The notes under the pieces were generated by a model, which was not told the origin of the DNA, searched no databases, and was given only the letters and a program-made list of their open reading frames with translations. Below, one piece after another: positions 1-8,558 of a stretch of DNA of 64,000 bases; the stretch's first letter is position 1; each line of letters opens with the position of its first letter. The stretch is from an uncultured Aquimarina sp. (GTDB lineage: Bacteria > Bacteroidota > Bacteroidia > Flavobacteriales > Flavobacteriaceae). Location of the stretch: positions 248,001 to 312,000 of the forward strand of contig NZ_CANLOZ010000003.1 of NCBI RefSeq assembly GCF_947492965.1, in the 5' to 3' direction. Position numbers and translations under genes: made by a program.

Positions 1-255
1 AATATGACTCCGAATGCATTTTGTAGATATTTTAAAACCAGAACGAACAAAACGTTCTTTCAATTCTTGATAGAAGTTAGAATTGAAAATGTTTGTAAAT
101 TATTATCCAAAGAAAAAGAGATTACGATATCTCAAGCCTCTTACAGCAGTGGATTTAAAAACTTATCCAATTTTAATAGAAAGTTTAAAGAAATAAAGGG
201 TATTACTCCTTCTGCCTATAAAAGAAGACTAAACGATCCCCATTTTGTTCAATAG
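1..255 (+). CDS. AraC-family transcriptional regulator, C-terminal fragment (cut by window start)
   Basis: The reading frame is open from base 1, so the gene starts outside the window and only about 84 C-terminal residues are seen. They form the second half of an AraC-type double helix-turn-helix: a helix with RIENVCKLLS, then ISQASYSSGFKNLSNFNRKF and the closing KGITPSAYKRR, which matches the usual AraC signature (A-x-x-x-GF-x-x-x-S-x-F-x-R-x-FK-x-x-x-G-x-TP-x-x-YR). The Met at base 4 is therefore internal. The 3' end overlaps the convergent MutS-like gene by 27 bases. The sensor domain and any target are not visible, so only the family can be named. Confidence 0.85.
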   Translation, partial: NMTPNAFCRYFKTRTNKTFFQFLIEVRIENVCKLLSKEKEITISQASYSSGFKNLSNFNRKFKEIKGITPSAYKRRLNDPHFVQ

Positions 256-1998
256 AAAGGAAGCATTCATATTTTGACAAATCCCATCTTTGAATTTATA
301 ATCAAAAAATAACTCATCATTAATAATTTGAGCATCGAAAAATCTGTTTTTTACAGAGTTCAATTCGGAAGCTATCTCACATAAACTTAAATCATGAGTA
401 GCTATGATACCAGTGGCATTTGCTTTTACCAATCGTTCTACAAATTTTCTGGATCCCGCAGCTTTATCTTTACTGTTAGTGCCTTTTAGGATTTCGTCTA
501 AAATGATAAAATATTCGTCTTTGTGTAAGGCATCTACAATTCTTTTAAGTTGCGTTAATTCTGAAAAGAAATAAGAAGCATCATCACTTAACGAATCAGA
601 AGTTCGCATACTTGTGATCAATTTAATTGGTCTATAGGTACAAGATTTTGCGCATATGGGAAGTCCTATATTAGACATCACAATCTGTAGGGCTACAGTT
701 CTTAAAAAAGTACTTTTACCAGCCATATTAGCACCAGTGATAATGAAAAACTCTTCTTTATTAATAGTAATGTCATTATCAACTCGTTTAGAGGTTTTTA
801 GCATTGGATGTCCTAATGCTTTAGCTTCAATGATGTTCCCTTCTTTTGTCAGTTCTGGATATACATAATTAGGATTATTAAAAGCAAAATTACCTAAGGA
901 GTTATAAGCATCAAAAAATGCGATGACTTCAAACCATTGGTCTACTTTATGATGATGAGCAGCTATCCATTTTTCAATTCGATAGCATTGTATGATGTCC
1001 CAAAGAAAAAGACCATTTGCAAAAATTCCGAACATCATATTATTTCGTTGGTCAAAGGCATTTAGGATACTAGCAAATTGTTTTAGAATTAATGAAGCTT
1101 TTTCTTTTTCATTGATGACATTTTGCTGTTTTATTTGCAATAATTTCGATTCGAATTTACTTTTTTCAATAAGATCAACTAGCTTATAATACTGTTCGAA
1201 GGTATCTTTTGCCTTATTAGCATCGTTATACAAATTGTTTATTTTTTTTAGTTGAGATCCTGTGATTCCTAAGCCAATAAAAAACCAAATGAGAAACATT
1301 TGAAATGTAATAATCTCTATAAAAAGCAACACCAATAATATAACAGAGATTGTAGAAACAATAGCAGGAAGTACTTTCATTATTTTTGGGACAAAGGGTG
1401 TGTATTTTTGTAACCAAGACTGAATTTTGGATATGGATATGGAGACTTCTACTAAGGAGGCAATAGCTGTAAACTCTTGTCGCCAGGAAGCTAATTTAGA
1501 GAGGTTTTTAATAGCATCTTGCTTGTCTTTTATTTCTTTTATATTATTACTTTTTAGTAGCTCAGCAAGCATGTTTTTACCAGCTATGGTAGCAGTTCTA
1601 TTAGTGTATTGAAAGAAAGACCGTTCTCCAAATAGATCAATGTCATGACTATACTCATGGGTAGCATCGATAAATTCTTTTCCTGCAGGAAGTTTGCTAT
1701 AGTCGTTATTAAAAACGTCTAACTCTAGTTGATTCAGATCGATTAATTTTTGGAGTTTATTTTTGGTATAGGATAGGTTAGTATGACGATTTACCATAAC
1801 AATAAAAATCACAATACCTACAATAATACTTCCCAGAATGATCTGCGTATTAGGATATCCAAAGTAGATTCCGGCTATAATCCCTAGAAAAACAAGAAGT
1901 CTAATGGTACTAGAAATAGCTAATTGTTTTTTTATCTTACTTAAAGAGTTGCTATGACTTTTTATTTGCGAGTCATAAAATTCGTGCGGTTTGTTCAT
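229..1998 (-). CDS. Membrane-anchored MutS-family ATPase
   Basis: A 589-residue MutS-related protein. Residues 31-69 hold two hydrophobic helices and 208-248 two more, so the N-terminal mismatch-recognition domain of canonical MutS is absent and replaced by a membrane region. The C-terminal third is a MutS domain V ABC ATPase: Walker A GANMAGKST (422-430), Walker B YFIILDE (496-502), and the ATH of the H-loop (533-535). There is no C-terminal Smr nuclease domain, which separates it from MutS2. Bacteroidetes carry this clade under the name MutS, but its role in repair is not established. It is probably cytoplasmic-facing at the inner membrane. Its 3' end overlaps the AraC gene tail by 27 bases. 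Confidence 0.8.
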   Translation of the reverse strand: MNKPHEFYDSQIKSHSNSLSKIKKQLAISSTIRLLVFLGIIAGIYFGYPNTQIILGSIIVGIVIFIVMVNRHTNLSYTKNKLQKLIDLNQLELDVFNNDYSKLPAGKEFIDATHEYSHDIDLFGERSFFQYTNRTATIAGKNMLAELLKSNNIKEIKDKQDAIKNLSKLASWRQEFTAIASLVEVSISISKIQSWLQKYTPFVPKIMKVLPAIVSTISVILLVLLFIEIITFQMFLIWFFIGLGITGSQLKKINNLYNDANKAKDTFEQYYKLVDLIEKSKFESKLLQIKQQNVINEKEKASLILKQFASILNAFDQRNNMMFGIFANGLFLWDIIQCYRIEKWIAAHHHKVDQWFEVIAFFDAYNSLGNFAFNNPNYVYPELTKEGNIIEAKALGHPMLKTSKRVDNDITINKEEFFIITGANMAGKSTFLRTVALQIVMSNIGLPICAKSCTYRPIKLITSMRTSDSLSDDASYFFSELTQLKRIVDALHKDEYFIILDEILKGTNSKDKAAGSRKFVERLVKANATGIIATHDLSLCEIASELNSVKNRFFDAQIINDELFFDYKFKDGICQNMNASFLLNKMGIV

Positions 1999-2062
1999 TG
2001 TATGTGTAAAAAGAAAATGTTATAAGCCGAAAAGACTATGATATGGATTTTCTTTTTTTGTT

Positions 2063-2419
2063 TTAAAGGTTTTCTAATTCTTGTTTTGCTTTTTTGGTCA
2101 GTCCACTAACAACTAAGTCATAAGAGTGATCAATTAATTCGCATAACATATGAGTAGCTAAACTGCCAGAAAAGTTAACAGTATTCCAATGTTTTTTACT
2201 CATATGATATCCAGGTTCGATTTCTGGATGATATTCTCGGAGTTCTAAAGATTTATCGGGATCGCATTTTAGGTTTACGCTGAAGGGAAGTCTTTCCAAT
2301 CCCGTTAAGGCAAACATTTTGCCCATTACCTTAAAAACCAGTGTATTTTCGTCAAAAGGAAATTCTTCTGTAACACCTTTTTTTGATAAGCAATATGCTC
2401 TAAAAGCTTCTATGTCCAT
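2063..2419 (-). CDS. MmcQ/YjbR family protein
   Basis: A 118-residue protein of the MmcQ/YjbR family, a small cytoplasmic fold with a CyaY-like shape sometimes described as DNA binding. Family marks are the N-terminal FRAYCLSKKGVTEEFPF, the FKVMGKMFAL strand, the SVNLKCDPDKSLELRE segment, and the PGYHMSKKHWNTV stretch near residue 90. Length fits the family (about 115-120). Its start overlaps the stop of the upstream GNAT gene by 10 bases, so the two are co-transcribed. The biochemical role of the family is unclear. Confidence 0.85.
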   Translation of the reverse strand: MDIEAFRAYCLSKKGVTEEFPFDENTLVFKVMGKMFALTGLERLPFSVNLKCDPDKSLELREYHPEIEPGYHMSKKHWNTVNFSGSLATHMLCELIDHSYDLVVSGLTKKAKQELENL

Positions 2420-2811
2420 TTTGTCATCATCAAATTAGGATCTGGTAATTCTTCAAATCCAAATTGTTTATATAATCCGTGCGCATCTTTAGTAGCAAGC
2501 ATCCACCGATGTACTTTTTGGAGTTCAGAATGTTCTACGATCGTTTTGATCAGTTGTTTGGAATATCCATTACCTCTATAATTTTCAATAATAAATACAT
2601 CCATAAGGTATGCAAAAACTGTATAATCTGTTAACAATCTAGCAAAACCAATCTGCTCACCATTTAGATAAACGCCAAAATTAAGACAATGTTCTATACT
2701 GTTTTGAACTTCTTCTTTGGTTCTTCCTTTTGACCAATAGGCATTCGTTAAAAATTGATGAATAAAATCAATATTTAGTTTTGAGTTATCCGTAGAGATT
2801 GTAATGCTCAT
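2410..2811 (-). CDS. GNAT family N-acetyltransferase
   Basis: A 133-residue single-domain GNAT acetyltransferase. The acetyl-CoA pyrophosphate-binding motif is visible as YRGNGYSKQLI (R/Q-x-x-G-x-G/A pattern), preceded by the LMDVFI strand and followed by a second half with RWMLATKDAHGLYKQFGF, typical of the C-terminal GNAT motif. It lies in a tight minus-strand run with DUF4230 upstream (6-base gap) and YjbR downstream (10-base overlap). The acyl acceptor cannot be read from sequence. Confidence 0.85.
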   Translation of the reverse strand: MSITISTDNSKLNIDFIHQFLTNAYWSKGRTKEEVQNSIEHCLNFGVYLNGEQIGFARLLTDYTVFAYLMDVFIIENYRGNGYSKQLIKTIVEHSELQKVHRWMLATKDAHGLYKQFGFEELPDPNLMMTKWT

Positions 2812-2817
2812 TATTTT

Positions 2818-3432
2818 CTAGTTAAGAAGCTTTTGATCTAACTCATTATTGAGTTCTAAAGCAGAATAATCTAATTTCCAACCTATAGACTCCGCAACGG
2901 TTTCCATAAGAGATATTACAGTTAATAATTCTTTTCCAGCAGCTTCTATCAACCCACTTTGAGGAATTTTATCTATAATAAATTGTTTTGCTTCCTGGTT
3001 AATATCGGTAAGATCATTAGAAGTCATAGGATTTAACCAACCTTCTTTCTTATCATAATATTTAAAATCCGTTTCAATAGTAAGTAATTTGGCTTGTGGA
3101 AATTGGGTTAAAATAATTTTTTTGTTTTTGGTATCGCTTTCTAATTTTATCTTGGAAAGATCGAATCCTACATGTGCTTTTGCATCAATTAGGATTAATG
3201 CCTTTTTCTTGCCTCTTATGATATTAAAGAATTTCTCTTTTACACTTTCGTAGTGGTATATTTCTGCAAAATCCCCTTCTACCGTAACAAGTTTGCAAAC
3301 ACTTCTTATCTTTTCCATAAGAATAGTGGATTGTGTTTGTACAGTAGCTCTTTTTTTAACAGCACTAAATCTGGCAAAAATAAAATACGCCAAAATAGCA
3401 CCTATTAATAATCCAATAAATAATAATTCCAT
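2818..3432 (-). CDS. DUF4230 domain-containing membrane-anchored protein
   Basis: About 204 residues from the Met at 3432. A longer form starting at 3450 would overlap the upstream gene; the 3432 ATG sits one base after that gene's TAA and is preceded by GGGAAAAAG, so I prefer it. The N-terminus is one membrane helix (MELLFIGLLIGAILAYFIF). The rest matches DUF4230, a family of single-pass proteins with an exported or cytoplasmic alpha/beta domain; the segment around FDLSKI and the following strands is characteristic. Function is unknown. It is translationally coupled to the DUF4260 gene. Confidence 0.75.
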   Translation of the reverse strand: MELLFIGLLIGAILAYFIFARFSAVKKRATVQTQSTILMEKIRSVCKLVTVEGDFAEIYHYESVKEKFFNIIRGKKKALILIDAKAHVGFDLSKIKLESDTKNKKIILTQFPQAKLLTIETDFKYYDKKEGWLNPMTSNDLTDINQEAKQFIIDKIPQSGLIEAAGKELLTVISLMETVAESIGWKLDYSALELNNELDQKLLN

Positions 3433-3433
3433 A

Positions 3434-3793
3434 TTAATTCTTTTTCCCAATCTCGCCTAGATGGGTAAATTTAAACCCTTTTTCATATTTAAGACCATAT
3501 CCTAGAACTCTGTCAAAGGCGGAATGAGAGAATAGGATAATTCCGCATAACAATAGGTATTCATTGGATAGGTATACGCCAATCAGATAGATTACAATAG
3601 CTATGCCTTTATGATGGAATATATTGTATGAAAAAGTTCCTATTTTAGTGTTGATAATATATCCTAACATTCCAATATCAGGTACCAAAAATAAAGCCAA
3701 AAATAACCACCAAGAAAATGAGAGTAAACTAAAAAGGTATATGCCTAAAACAAGCATAGCTAGCTCTTCTAACTGCAAAGTGGTTTTCATCAT
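3434..3793 (-). CDS. DUF4260 family membrane protein
   Basis: A 119-residue, four-helix integral membrane protein. The C-terminal signature FDRVLGYGLKYEKGFKFTHL followed by GEIG is the hallmark of DUF4260. An HH pair lies in the middle (IFHHKGI) and an HSAFDR motif near the end; polar residues within helices suggest a possible metal or small-molecule site, but no activity is known. The start overlaps the stop of the upstream cyclase gene by 4 bases, so the two are coupled. Confidence 0.8.
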   Translation of the reverse strand: MMKTTLQLEELAMLVLGIYLFSLLSFSWWLFLALFLVPDIGMLGYIINTKIGTFSYNIFHHKGIAIVIYLIGVYLSNEYLLLCGIILFSHSAFDRVLGYGLKYEKGFKFTHLGEIGKKN

Positions 3794-4539
3794 GATTGTA
3801 TTATTTTATATAAAACAGGTTTACTAGGAGAAGCATCATTTTCGAAAGATGCTATCTGAAGGTTAAGCATGTATGGTCCATCTTTTATTTGATCTTTTAC
3901 AAAAACCATTTCTGTAATAGTTGCATCTAATCGGGTATCTTGAGGATAATTCCAAAAAGCTTTGTGCGCCAATAATTTCCCATCATCTTTTTCCTTATCT
4001 ACAGATGGTAAATCAATCAAAAGATGTTTGATTCCTTGTTCTCTTATAAATTGTGTTGCTTCTTCTAATAAATACGCCCAATTGGTGTGAGAATACTGTT
4101 TGTTGCATTTACCTGCATGATTAGGGGTTGTTCGTATAATGAGTGCTTCTGGTTTTGAAAGCAACGCTTTTTTGATTTGTTCTTTTGTTATTACAAAATC
4201 ATCGTCGTTAATTTCTGGGTCAATCGTAATAAGTTCAGCCGTAAAAAAGAATTGTTTTAAAGTTTGATTAATGCTATGGAATTCAGGAGTGATATGTCCA
4301 ACACATTCTGTATGTGTTCCATGTCCATGAGGATTAAAGTATATATTATTAAAGTTAGTAGAAGCTCCTTCAGAAACTTTTCCAACCCAATCACCATCTT
4401 TTACAGGTTCTATTTTTGGAGCAGGGATATACCAGGCATTTACGTTATCTTCCGTTGCTCTCAATGAAATAGAGATATCCAATGGTTTAGATAAATCAAT
4501 TTGATAAGAAGTCTTCTGGTATTGAATGGTTGTAATCAT
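3790..4539 (-). CDS. Cyclase family protein (kynurenine formamidase-like metal hydrolase)
   Basis: A 249-residue member of the cyclase/arylformamidase family (PF04199). The metal-binding signature is present as HGHGTHTE (71-78), the counterpart of the usual HxGTHxD. A later LIDLPSVDKEKDDGKLLAH and the EMVFV strand near the C-terminus also fit. The family includes kynurenine formamidase and related amide or lactone hydrolases, acting in the cytoplasm with Mn or Zn. No tryptophan-catabolism genes lie nearby, so the substrate is undetermined. The gene heads a short run with DUF4260 and DUF4230 and is 26 bases downstream of hemW. Confidence 0.8.
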   Translation of the reverse strand: MITTIQYQKTSYQIDLSKPLDISISLRATEDNVNAWYIPAPKIEPVKDGDWVGKVSEGASTNFNNIYFNPHGHGTHTECVGHITPEFHSINQTLKQFFFTAELITIDPEINDDDFVITKEQIKKALLSKPEALIIRTTPNHAGKCNKQYSHTNWAYLLEEATQFIREQGIKHLLIDLPSVDKEKDDGKLLAHKAFWNYPQDTRLDATITEMVFVKDQIKDGPYMLNLQIASFENDASPSKPVLYKIIQS

Positions 4540-4565
4540 GAAAATGTGTTCCTCTATCTTCTGAG

Positions 4566-5702
4566 TTAGCCTAAATTTAATAAGAAAAGATCACTTGCAA
4601 TCCCATCGCTTAAAAACTTTCCTTTTTTAGTAACTGATAGCGTGTCATTATCCAAAAACAATAAATGTTCTTCTATATGTTTTTTAGCTTGTTTTAGTAA
4701 GTATTCTTTAAAGGTAATTCCAAAAGTATTTTCCACTTTTTCAAGAGAAACACCCCAAATTGTTCGTAATCCTGTCATTACGTATTCATTGTACTTATCG
4801 GTAGTGGTTAGCTTTTCTACTTCTCTAGGAAGCTCATTTTCTTGCAGCGCTTTGATATATTTTGTGTTGTTATTAATATTCCAACTTCGTTCATTACCAT
4901 TATACGAATGTGCAGAAGGACCGATACCTAAATAATGCTTTCCTTGCCAATATGCGGTATTATTTTTACTAAAATATCCTGGTTTTCCAAAATTAGAAAA
5001 TTCATAATATTCAAATCCTGCTTGCTCCATCGTATCTACTAAGATGTCAAAGTGCTCTTGAGCAAGTTCATCTTCTACGGGTGCAATAATGCCTTTTTCT
5101 ACGAATGAAGCCAAGGCGGTCTTGGGTTCTACCGTTAGTGCATAGCTAGAGATATGTGGAGCTTTGGTGTCTAATGCTATTTTTAGGTTTTCTTTCCATC
5201 TATCGGCTGACATTCCTGGTATTCCATAAATTAAATCAATAGAAAAGTTATCAAAATATTCCTTAACTAAGGATATACTCTTACTAGCTTCATTGGCATT
5301 GTGCGCTCGATTCATAAGTTTCAAATCCTCGTCAAAAAAAGATTGGATACCGATACTTAGTCGATTTACTTCTGTGCTAGCAATGGCTTTTACGTAGGAT
5401 TCTGTAAGATCATCTGGATTTGCTTCTACGGTTATTTCTACATCATCTGATACTAGATAATTTTCGTAGATAGTATCTATGATAAATTTCAAAGCAGGAA
5501 CAGTAAGAATACTTGGTGTTCCTCCTCCAAAATATATCGTTTCAATAACTTGGTGATCGTCAATTTCTGATCTTCTTAGTTTAATCTCATTGCACAAAGC
5601 AAATACCATTTGATCCTTCTTTTTAGTAGAAGTTGAGAAATGGAAATCGCAATAATGGCAAGCTTGTTTGCAAAAAGGAATATGGATGTATATACCAGAC
5701 AA
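4566..5702 (-). CDS. hemW: HemW-like radical SAM heme chaperone
   Basis: A 378-residue radical SAM protein of the HemW (formerly HemN-like) family. The 4Fe-4S cluster motif is C11-x3-C15-x2-C18 followed by DF, directly after the HemW-type IYIHIPFC start. GGGTPS follows at the usual spacing, and the SIGIQSF and ISSYALTVEP segments are family typical. Length fits HemW (about 375-390) rather than coproporphyrinogen dehydrogenase HemN, which is longer. The protein is thought to deliver heme to respiratory proteins. It lies between the cyclase and ruvC on the same strand. Confidence 0.9.
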   Translation of the reverse strand: MSGIYIHIPFCKQACHYCDFHFSTSTKKKDQMVFALCNEIKLRRSEIDDHQVIETIYFGGGTPSILTVPALKFIIDTIYENYLVSDDVEITVEANPDDLTESYVKAIASTEVNRLSIGIQSFFDEDLKLMNRAHNANEASKSISLVKEYFDNFSIDLIYGIPGMSADRWKENLKIALDTKAPHISSYALTVEPKTALASFVEKGIIAPVEDELAQEHFDILVDTMEQAGFEYYEFSNFGKPGYFSKNNTAYWQGKHYLGIGPSAHSYNGNERSWNINNNTKYIKALQENELPREVEKLTTTDKYNEYVMTGLRTIWGVSLEKVENTFGITFKEYLLKQAKKHIEEHLLFLDNDTLSVTKKGKFLSDGIASDLFLLNLG

Positions 5703-5783
5703 ATCAGTTGTTATTTAGTTTTAACAATTCTATATTATTACAAATCTAAGGTTATATCTGAGAATATAGAATAGTCAAACGTG

Positions 5784-6341
5784 TCATTTTTTAACTCGCT
5801 TTTCGTTTTGTTTTACAAAAGCAGCCCAACCACTATAACTTTTTCCTACGATATCTGCTCTTCCCATATTATAAAAATGACAAACAGCAGCTGCCAATCC
5901 ATCGGTAGAGTCTAAATTTTTAGGCAGTGTTTTGATTTTTAGAAGGTTTTGAAGCATTTTAGCTACTTGTTCTTTACTGGCATTACCATTACCAGTAATT
6001 GCCATTTTTATTTTTTTTGGGGAGTATTCGGTTATAGGTACCTCTCTACTTAATCCAGCTGCCATAGCGACTCCTTGTGCACGTCCTAGTTTTAGCATAG
6101 ACTGTACATTTTTTCCAAAAAATGGCGCTTCGATGGCTATTTCGTCGGGATGATATGTATCAATAAGCTCTACTGTTCTTTCAAAAATAAGTTTCAACTT
6201 TAAATAATGGTCATCATATTTACCAAGCTGTAGCTCATTTAATTGTAAAAAGGACATTTTTTTATTGATAATTTTTATCAATCCAAATCCCATAATGGTA
6301 GTTCCAGGATCAATACCTAGTATGATTTTTTCGTTTTCCAA
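5784..6341 (-). CDS. ruvC: Crossover junction endodeoxyribonuclease RuvC
   Basis: A 185-residue RuvC, the Holliday-junction resolvase acting with RuvAB. Catalytic acids are visible: D11 in LGIDPGTT, E71 in AIEAPFF, and the C-terminal DSTDGLAAAVCH with D144, D147 and H155. The internal SMLKLGRAQGVA helix is conserved in the family. Length is normal. It lies 81 bases upstream of hemW on the same strand. No ruvA or ruvB is in the window, as is usual for Bacteroidetes where these genes are scattered. Confidence 0.95.
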   Translation of the reverse strand: MENEKIILGIDPGTTIMGFGLIKIINKKMSFLQLNELQLGKYDDHYLKLKLIFERTVELIDTYHPDEIAIEAPFFGKNVQSMLKLGRAQGVAMAAGLSREVPITEYSPKKIKMAITGNGNASKEQVAKMLQNLLKIKTLPKNLDSTDGLAAAVCHFYNMGRADIVGKSYSGWAAFVKQNEKRVKK

Positions 6342-6377
6342 GAAATTCTCGTTTCTACAAAACTAAGCAATAGCTTA

Positions 6378-6854
6378 TTAATTCATATGAATAACTAGTG
6401 GTAATTTGTATCTAGAGGTAACTGGAGTACTTCGTACAATAGCGGGGTCTGCTTTTGGCAACGTTTTGATGCTTTTTATAAGAATTTCTTTAAAGTTAGG
6501 AATCTGCTCAGTTATTAATTCTGGTATAGTAAATTCCTCTAAGTTGATTTTTCCTCTTTTATCCACTAGTAATGGTATCCATATAGTATCATTTATGGAT
6601 GTTGTTACCGAAATTTTAGTGTCAGCTATTTCGGACTTTATATGATTGATAATAGTTTGGTGAAAACAATCATCTATTTCTTCAGGTTCATTAATACAGG
6701 TTTCAAATAGCGGAGGTTTATCTACTTGATTTTCATCAATTTCACTCCATTTTTCTCTAAAAACGTCCTCTTGGTTTTGTTTTTTTACCAATAATTTATC
6801 ACAGGAAAATGATAGGAAGATGAAAACATATATGTAATATACCCTTTTAATCAT
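6378..6854 (-). CDS. Lipoprotein with TonB-like C-terminal region
   Basis: 158 residues. The N-terminus is a lipoprotein signal ending LSFSC-D (Cys at 18). The C-terminal half (about residues 80-157) reads like the TonB C-terminal fold: a strand IWIPLLVDKRGKINLEEF, a helix ending in LIKSIKTLP, and a final strand SRYKLPLVIHM. The same layout is in the BlaR1-B ectodomain and in the small secreted proteins at 12886 and 42120. There is no membrane energy-transducer helix, so this is not a classical TonB. Function unknown. Confidence 0.6.
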   Translation of the reverse strand: MIKRVYYIYVFIFLSFSCDKLLVKKQNQEDVFREKWSEIDENQVDKPPLFETCINEPEEIDDCFHQTIINHIKSEIADTKISVTTSINDTIWIPLLVDKRGKINLEEFTIPELITEQIPNFKEILIKSIKTLPKADPAIVRSTPVTSRYKLPLVIHMN

Positions 6855-6979
6855 TCGTTAATTTTATGAGGTGTAAAAATACAAGATGTGTATATAAAGC
6901 CCCTAAAATTAAAGTTTTTTATTAAAAGACCATTGCTGAAGGGTTTCTATCGTCTGAAAATGAATAGACGAGATGATGT

Positions 6980-8164
6980 TTATTTTTCCACTACAGCTTT
7001 TTCAGAAGTTTGAATTTCTTTCTCGAGTTGAGTAATTCTTTTATTGACCATAAATCCATAAAAGTTTTTGGCATCTTTAGTTTCTCCAAATTTTTTCATA
7101 AATACATTATAGTATTCCAGTTTCACTTTTGGGTCTTTGTAATAAGCATCTGCAAATACGGCTAGCTGATATTGGGCTCTTAAGAATTCTGGATTTTCTT
7201 TGATCGCTAGTTTTACATATTTAATCGCTTCTTCCCAATTTTCTAAATGACGATGACTCATCGCAACATTGAAAAATTCTTGTTCTACAGGAAGATTTTT
7301 TAAAAGTAGTGCTTTTGTATTATTAGCTAATGCTTCGTTATACATATTTAATCTGGTGTAGGCTTCAGCCATTCGGGTATATCTAAGAGGCACTTGATCA
7401 TTATATTTCAGAGCTTCCTGATATTGGATTATCGCTAGCTTATAGTCATAATTTTTATGATAGCATAGCGCTAACGAGGCATGTACATACTCATTACCAT
7501 GATTTAATGAGATTAGTTTCTTAAAATATGGGATAGCTTCAGAATAATACTTCCTTAAAAGATAATTTTGCCCTAATATATTGATCAATTCAGGATTCTC
7601 TGAATAAGAGGATAATCCTTTATTAGCAATATCTTCGACTTTATTATAATTTCTCTTTTTTAGAAAGTGTTTTGCTACTTCGAAACAGCTTTTTTGGTGT
7701 GTACTATCTAATTTAAAAGCTTCTTTAAAATAAACAATTGCTGTACTATCTTTTTGTTTTTTCTTTACAGAACCTAATTGGTAATAAAAATTTGGGTTAT
7801 CAGGATATTGGGATACTAAACCAGTGTATACACTATCTGCTTTTTTATACTTTCTGGTAGTGGTTAATAGTTTAGCATATTCCAGTTTTGCTGATAATAA
7901 TTCAGTATCTAATTGAAGTACTTTTTCATAATAAGATAAAGCATCATTATAGGTTCCTTTTGCTTTATGTGCTTTGGCAATTTTTAGTAAAATATAGTCA
8001 TCTTTTGGTTCGATATTCTGGTATACTTTTATAGCTTCGGTATAATTACCAATTGTATATAGACTATCCGCTGCCTTTAATGAAGCCTTTTGAGCTTTAG
8101 CAATGGTAAAAGCAAGTAGCGTAACAATAAAGATGCAATATTTAATAGCTCTAAGAAGCGTCAT
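6980..8164 (-). CDS. Secreted tetratricopeptide repeat protein
   Basis: 394 residues with a Sec signal peptide (cleavage likely after IAKAQ) and roughly nine TPR units across residues 30-340, for example YTEAIKVYQNIEP, YNDALSYYEKVLQLD, YSEAIPYFKKLISL and YKLAIIQYQEALKY. TPR arrays bind peptides or partner proteins; here it would be periplasmic. Its ATG overlaps the end of blaI by 14 bases, placing it last in the BlaR1/BlaI operon. This suggests it works with the two BlaR1-type receptors, though no partner can be named. Confidence 0.85.
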   Translation of the reverse strand: MTLLRAIKYCIFIVTLLAFTIAKAQKASLKAADSLYTIGNYTEAIKVYQNIEPKDDYILLKIAKAHKAKGTYNDALSYYEKVLQLDTELLSAKLEYAKLLTTTRKYKKADSVYTGLVSQYPDNPNFYYQLGSVKKKQKDSTAIVYFKEAFKLDSTHQKSCFEVAKHFLKKRNYNKVEDIANKGLSSYSENPELINILGQNYLLRKYYSEAIPYFKKLISLNHGNEYVHASLALCYHKNYDYKLAIIQYQEALKYNDQVPLRYTRMAEAYTRLNMYNEALANNTKALLLKNLPVEQEFFNVAMSHRHLENWEEAIKYVKLAIKENPEFLRAQYQLAVFADAYYKDPKVKLEYYNVFMKKFGETKDAKNFYGFMVNKRITQLEKEIQTSEKAVVEK

Positions 8165-8522
8165 GATCTTCTTTGTTGATTTCTTTTAGAATGGTTTCTA
8201 AATCTTTGATATTCATATCATTCTTTTTGACAAAAAATGAGACCATATTTCTAAAAGAACCATTGAAGTAATTATTCATCAACTTGTTTAACGATTGATT
8301 ACTGTATTCTTCTTTTTTAACCAAAGGGAAATAGATATATCCTTTTCCTTCTTTTCGATGAGATACAAATTCTTTGTTTTCTAAAATTCTAATAATTGTA
8401 GAAATAGTATTATATGCAGGTTTAGGCTCTTGCATGCATTCGATAATGGCGGCTACATTTCCTTCTCCAAGTTGCCATAAAAGCTGCATTACTTCTTCTT
8501 CTGCTTTTGTTAATTGTTTCAT
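8151..8522 (-). CDS. BlaI/MecI/CopY family transcriptional repressor
   Basis: A 123-residue winged-helix repressor. The opening LTKAEEEVMQLLWQLGEGNV and the recognition region AYNTISTIIRILENKEFVSH followed by KGYIYFP match BlaI. Family members bind palindromic operators as dimers and are cleaved when the partner BlaR1 metalloprotease is activated. The gene follows two BlaR1 genes and precedes a TPR gene (14-base overlap). Likely operators are the two palindromes upstream of the first BlaR1 gene at 12714-12737 and 12764-12779. In this operon the receptors come before the repressor. Confidence 0.9.
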   Translation of the reverse strand: MKQLTKAEEEVMQLLWQLGEGNVAAIIECMQEPKPAYNTISTIIRILENKEFVSHRKEGKGYIYFPLVKKEEYSNQSLNKLMNNYFNGSFRNMVSFFVKKNDMNIKDLETILKEINKEDHDAS

Positions 8523-8558
8523 CTGTCTTTTATAAGGGTATTGTGTTTTGTTAATTTA

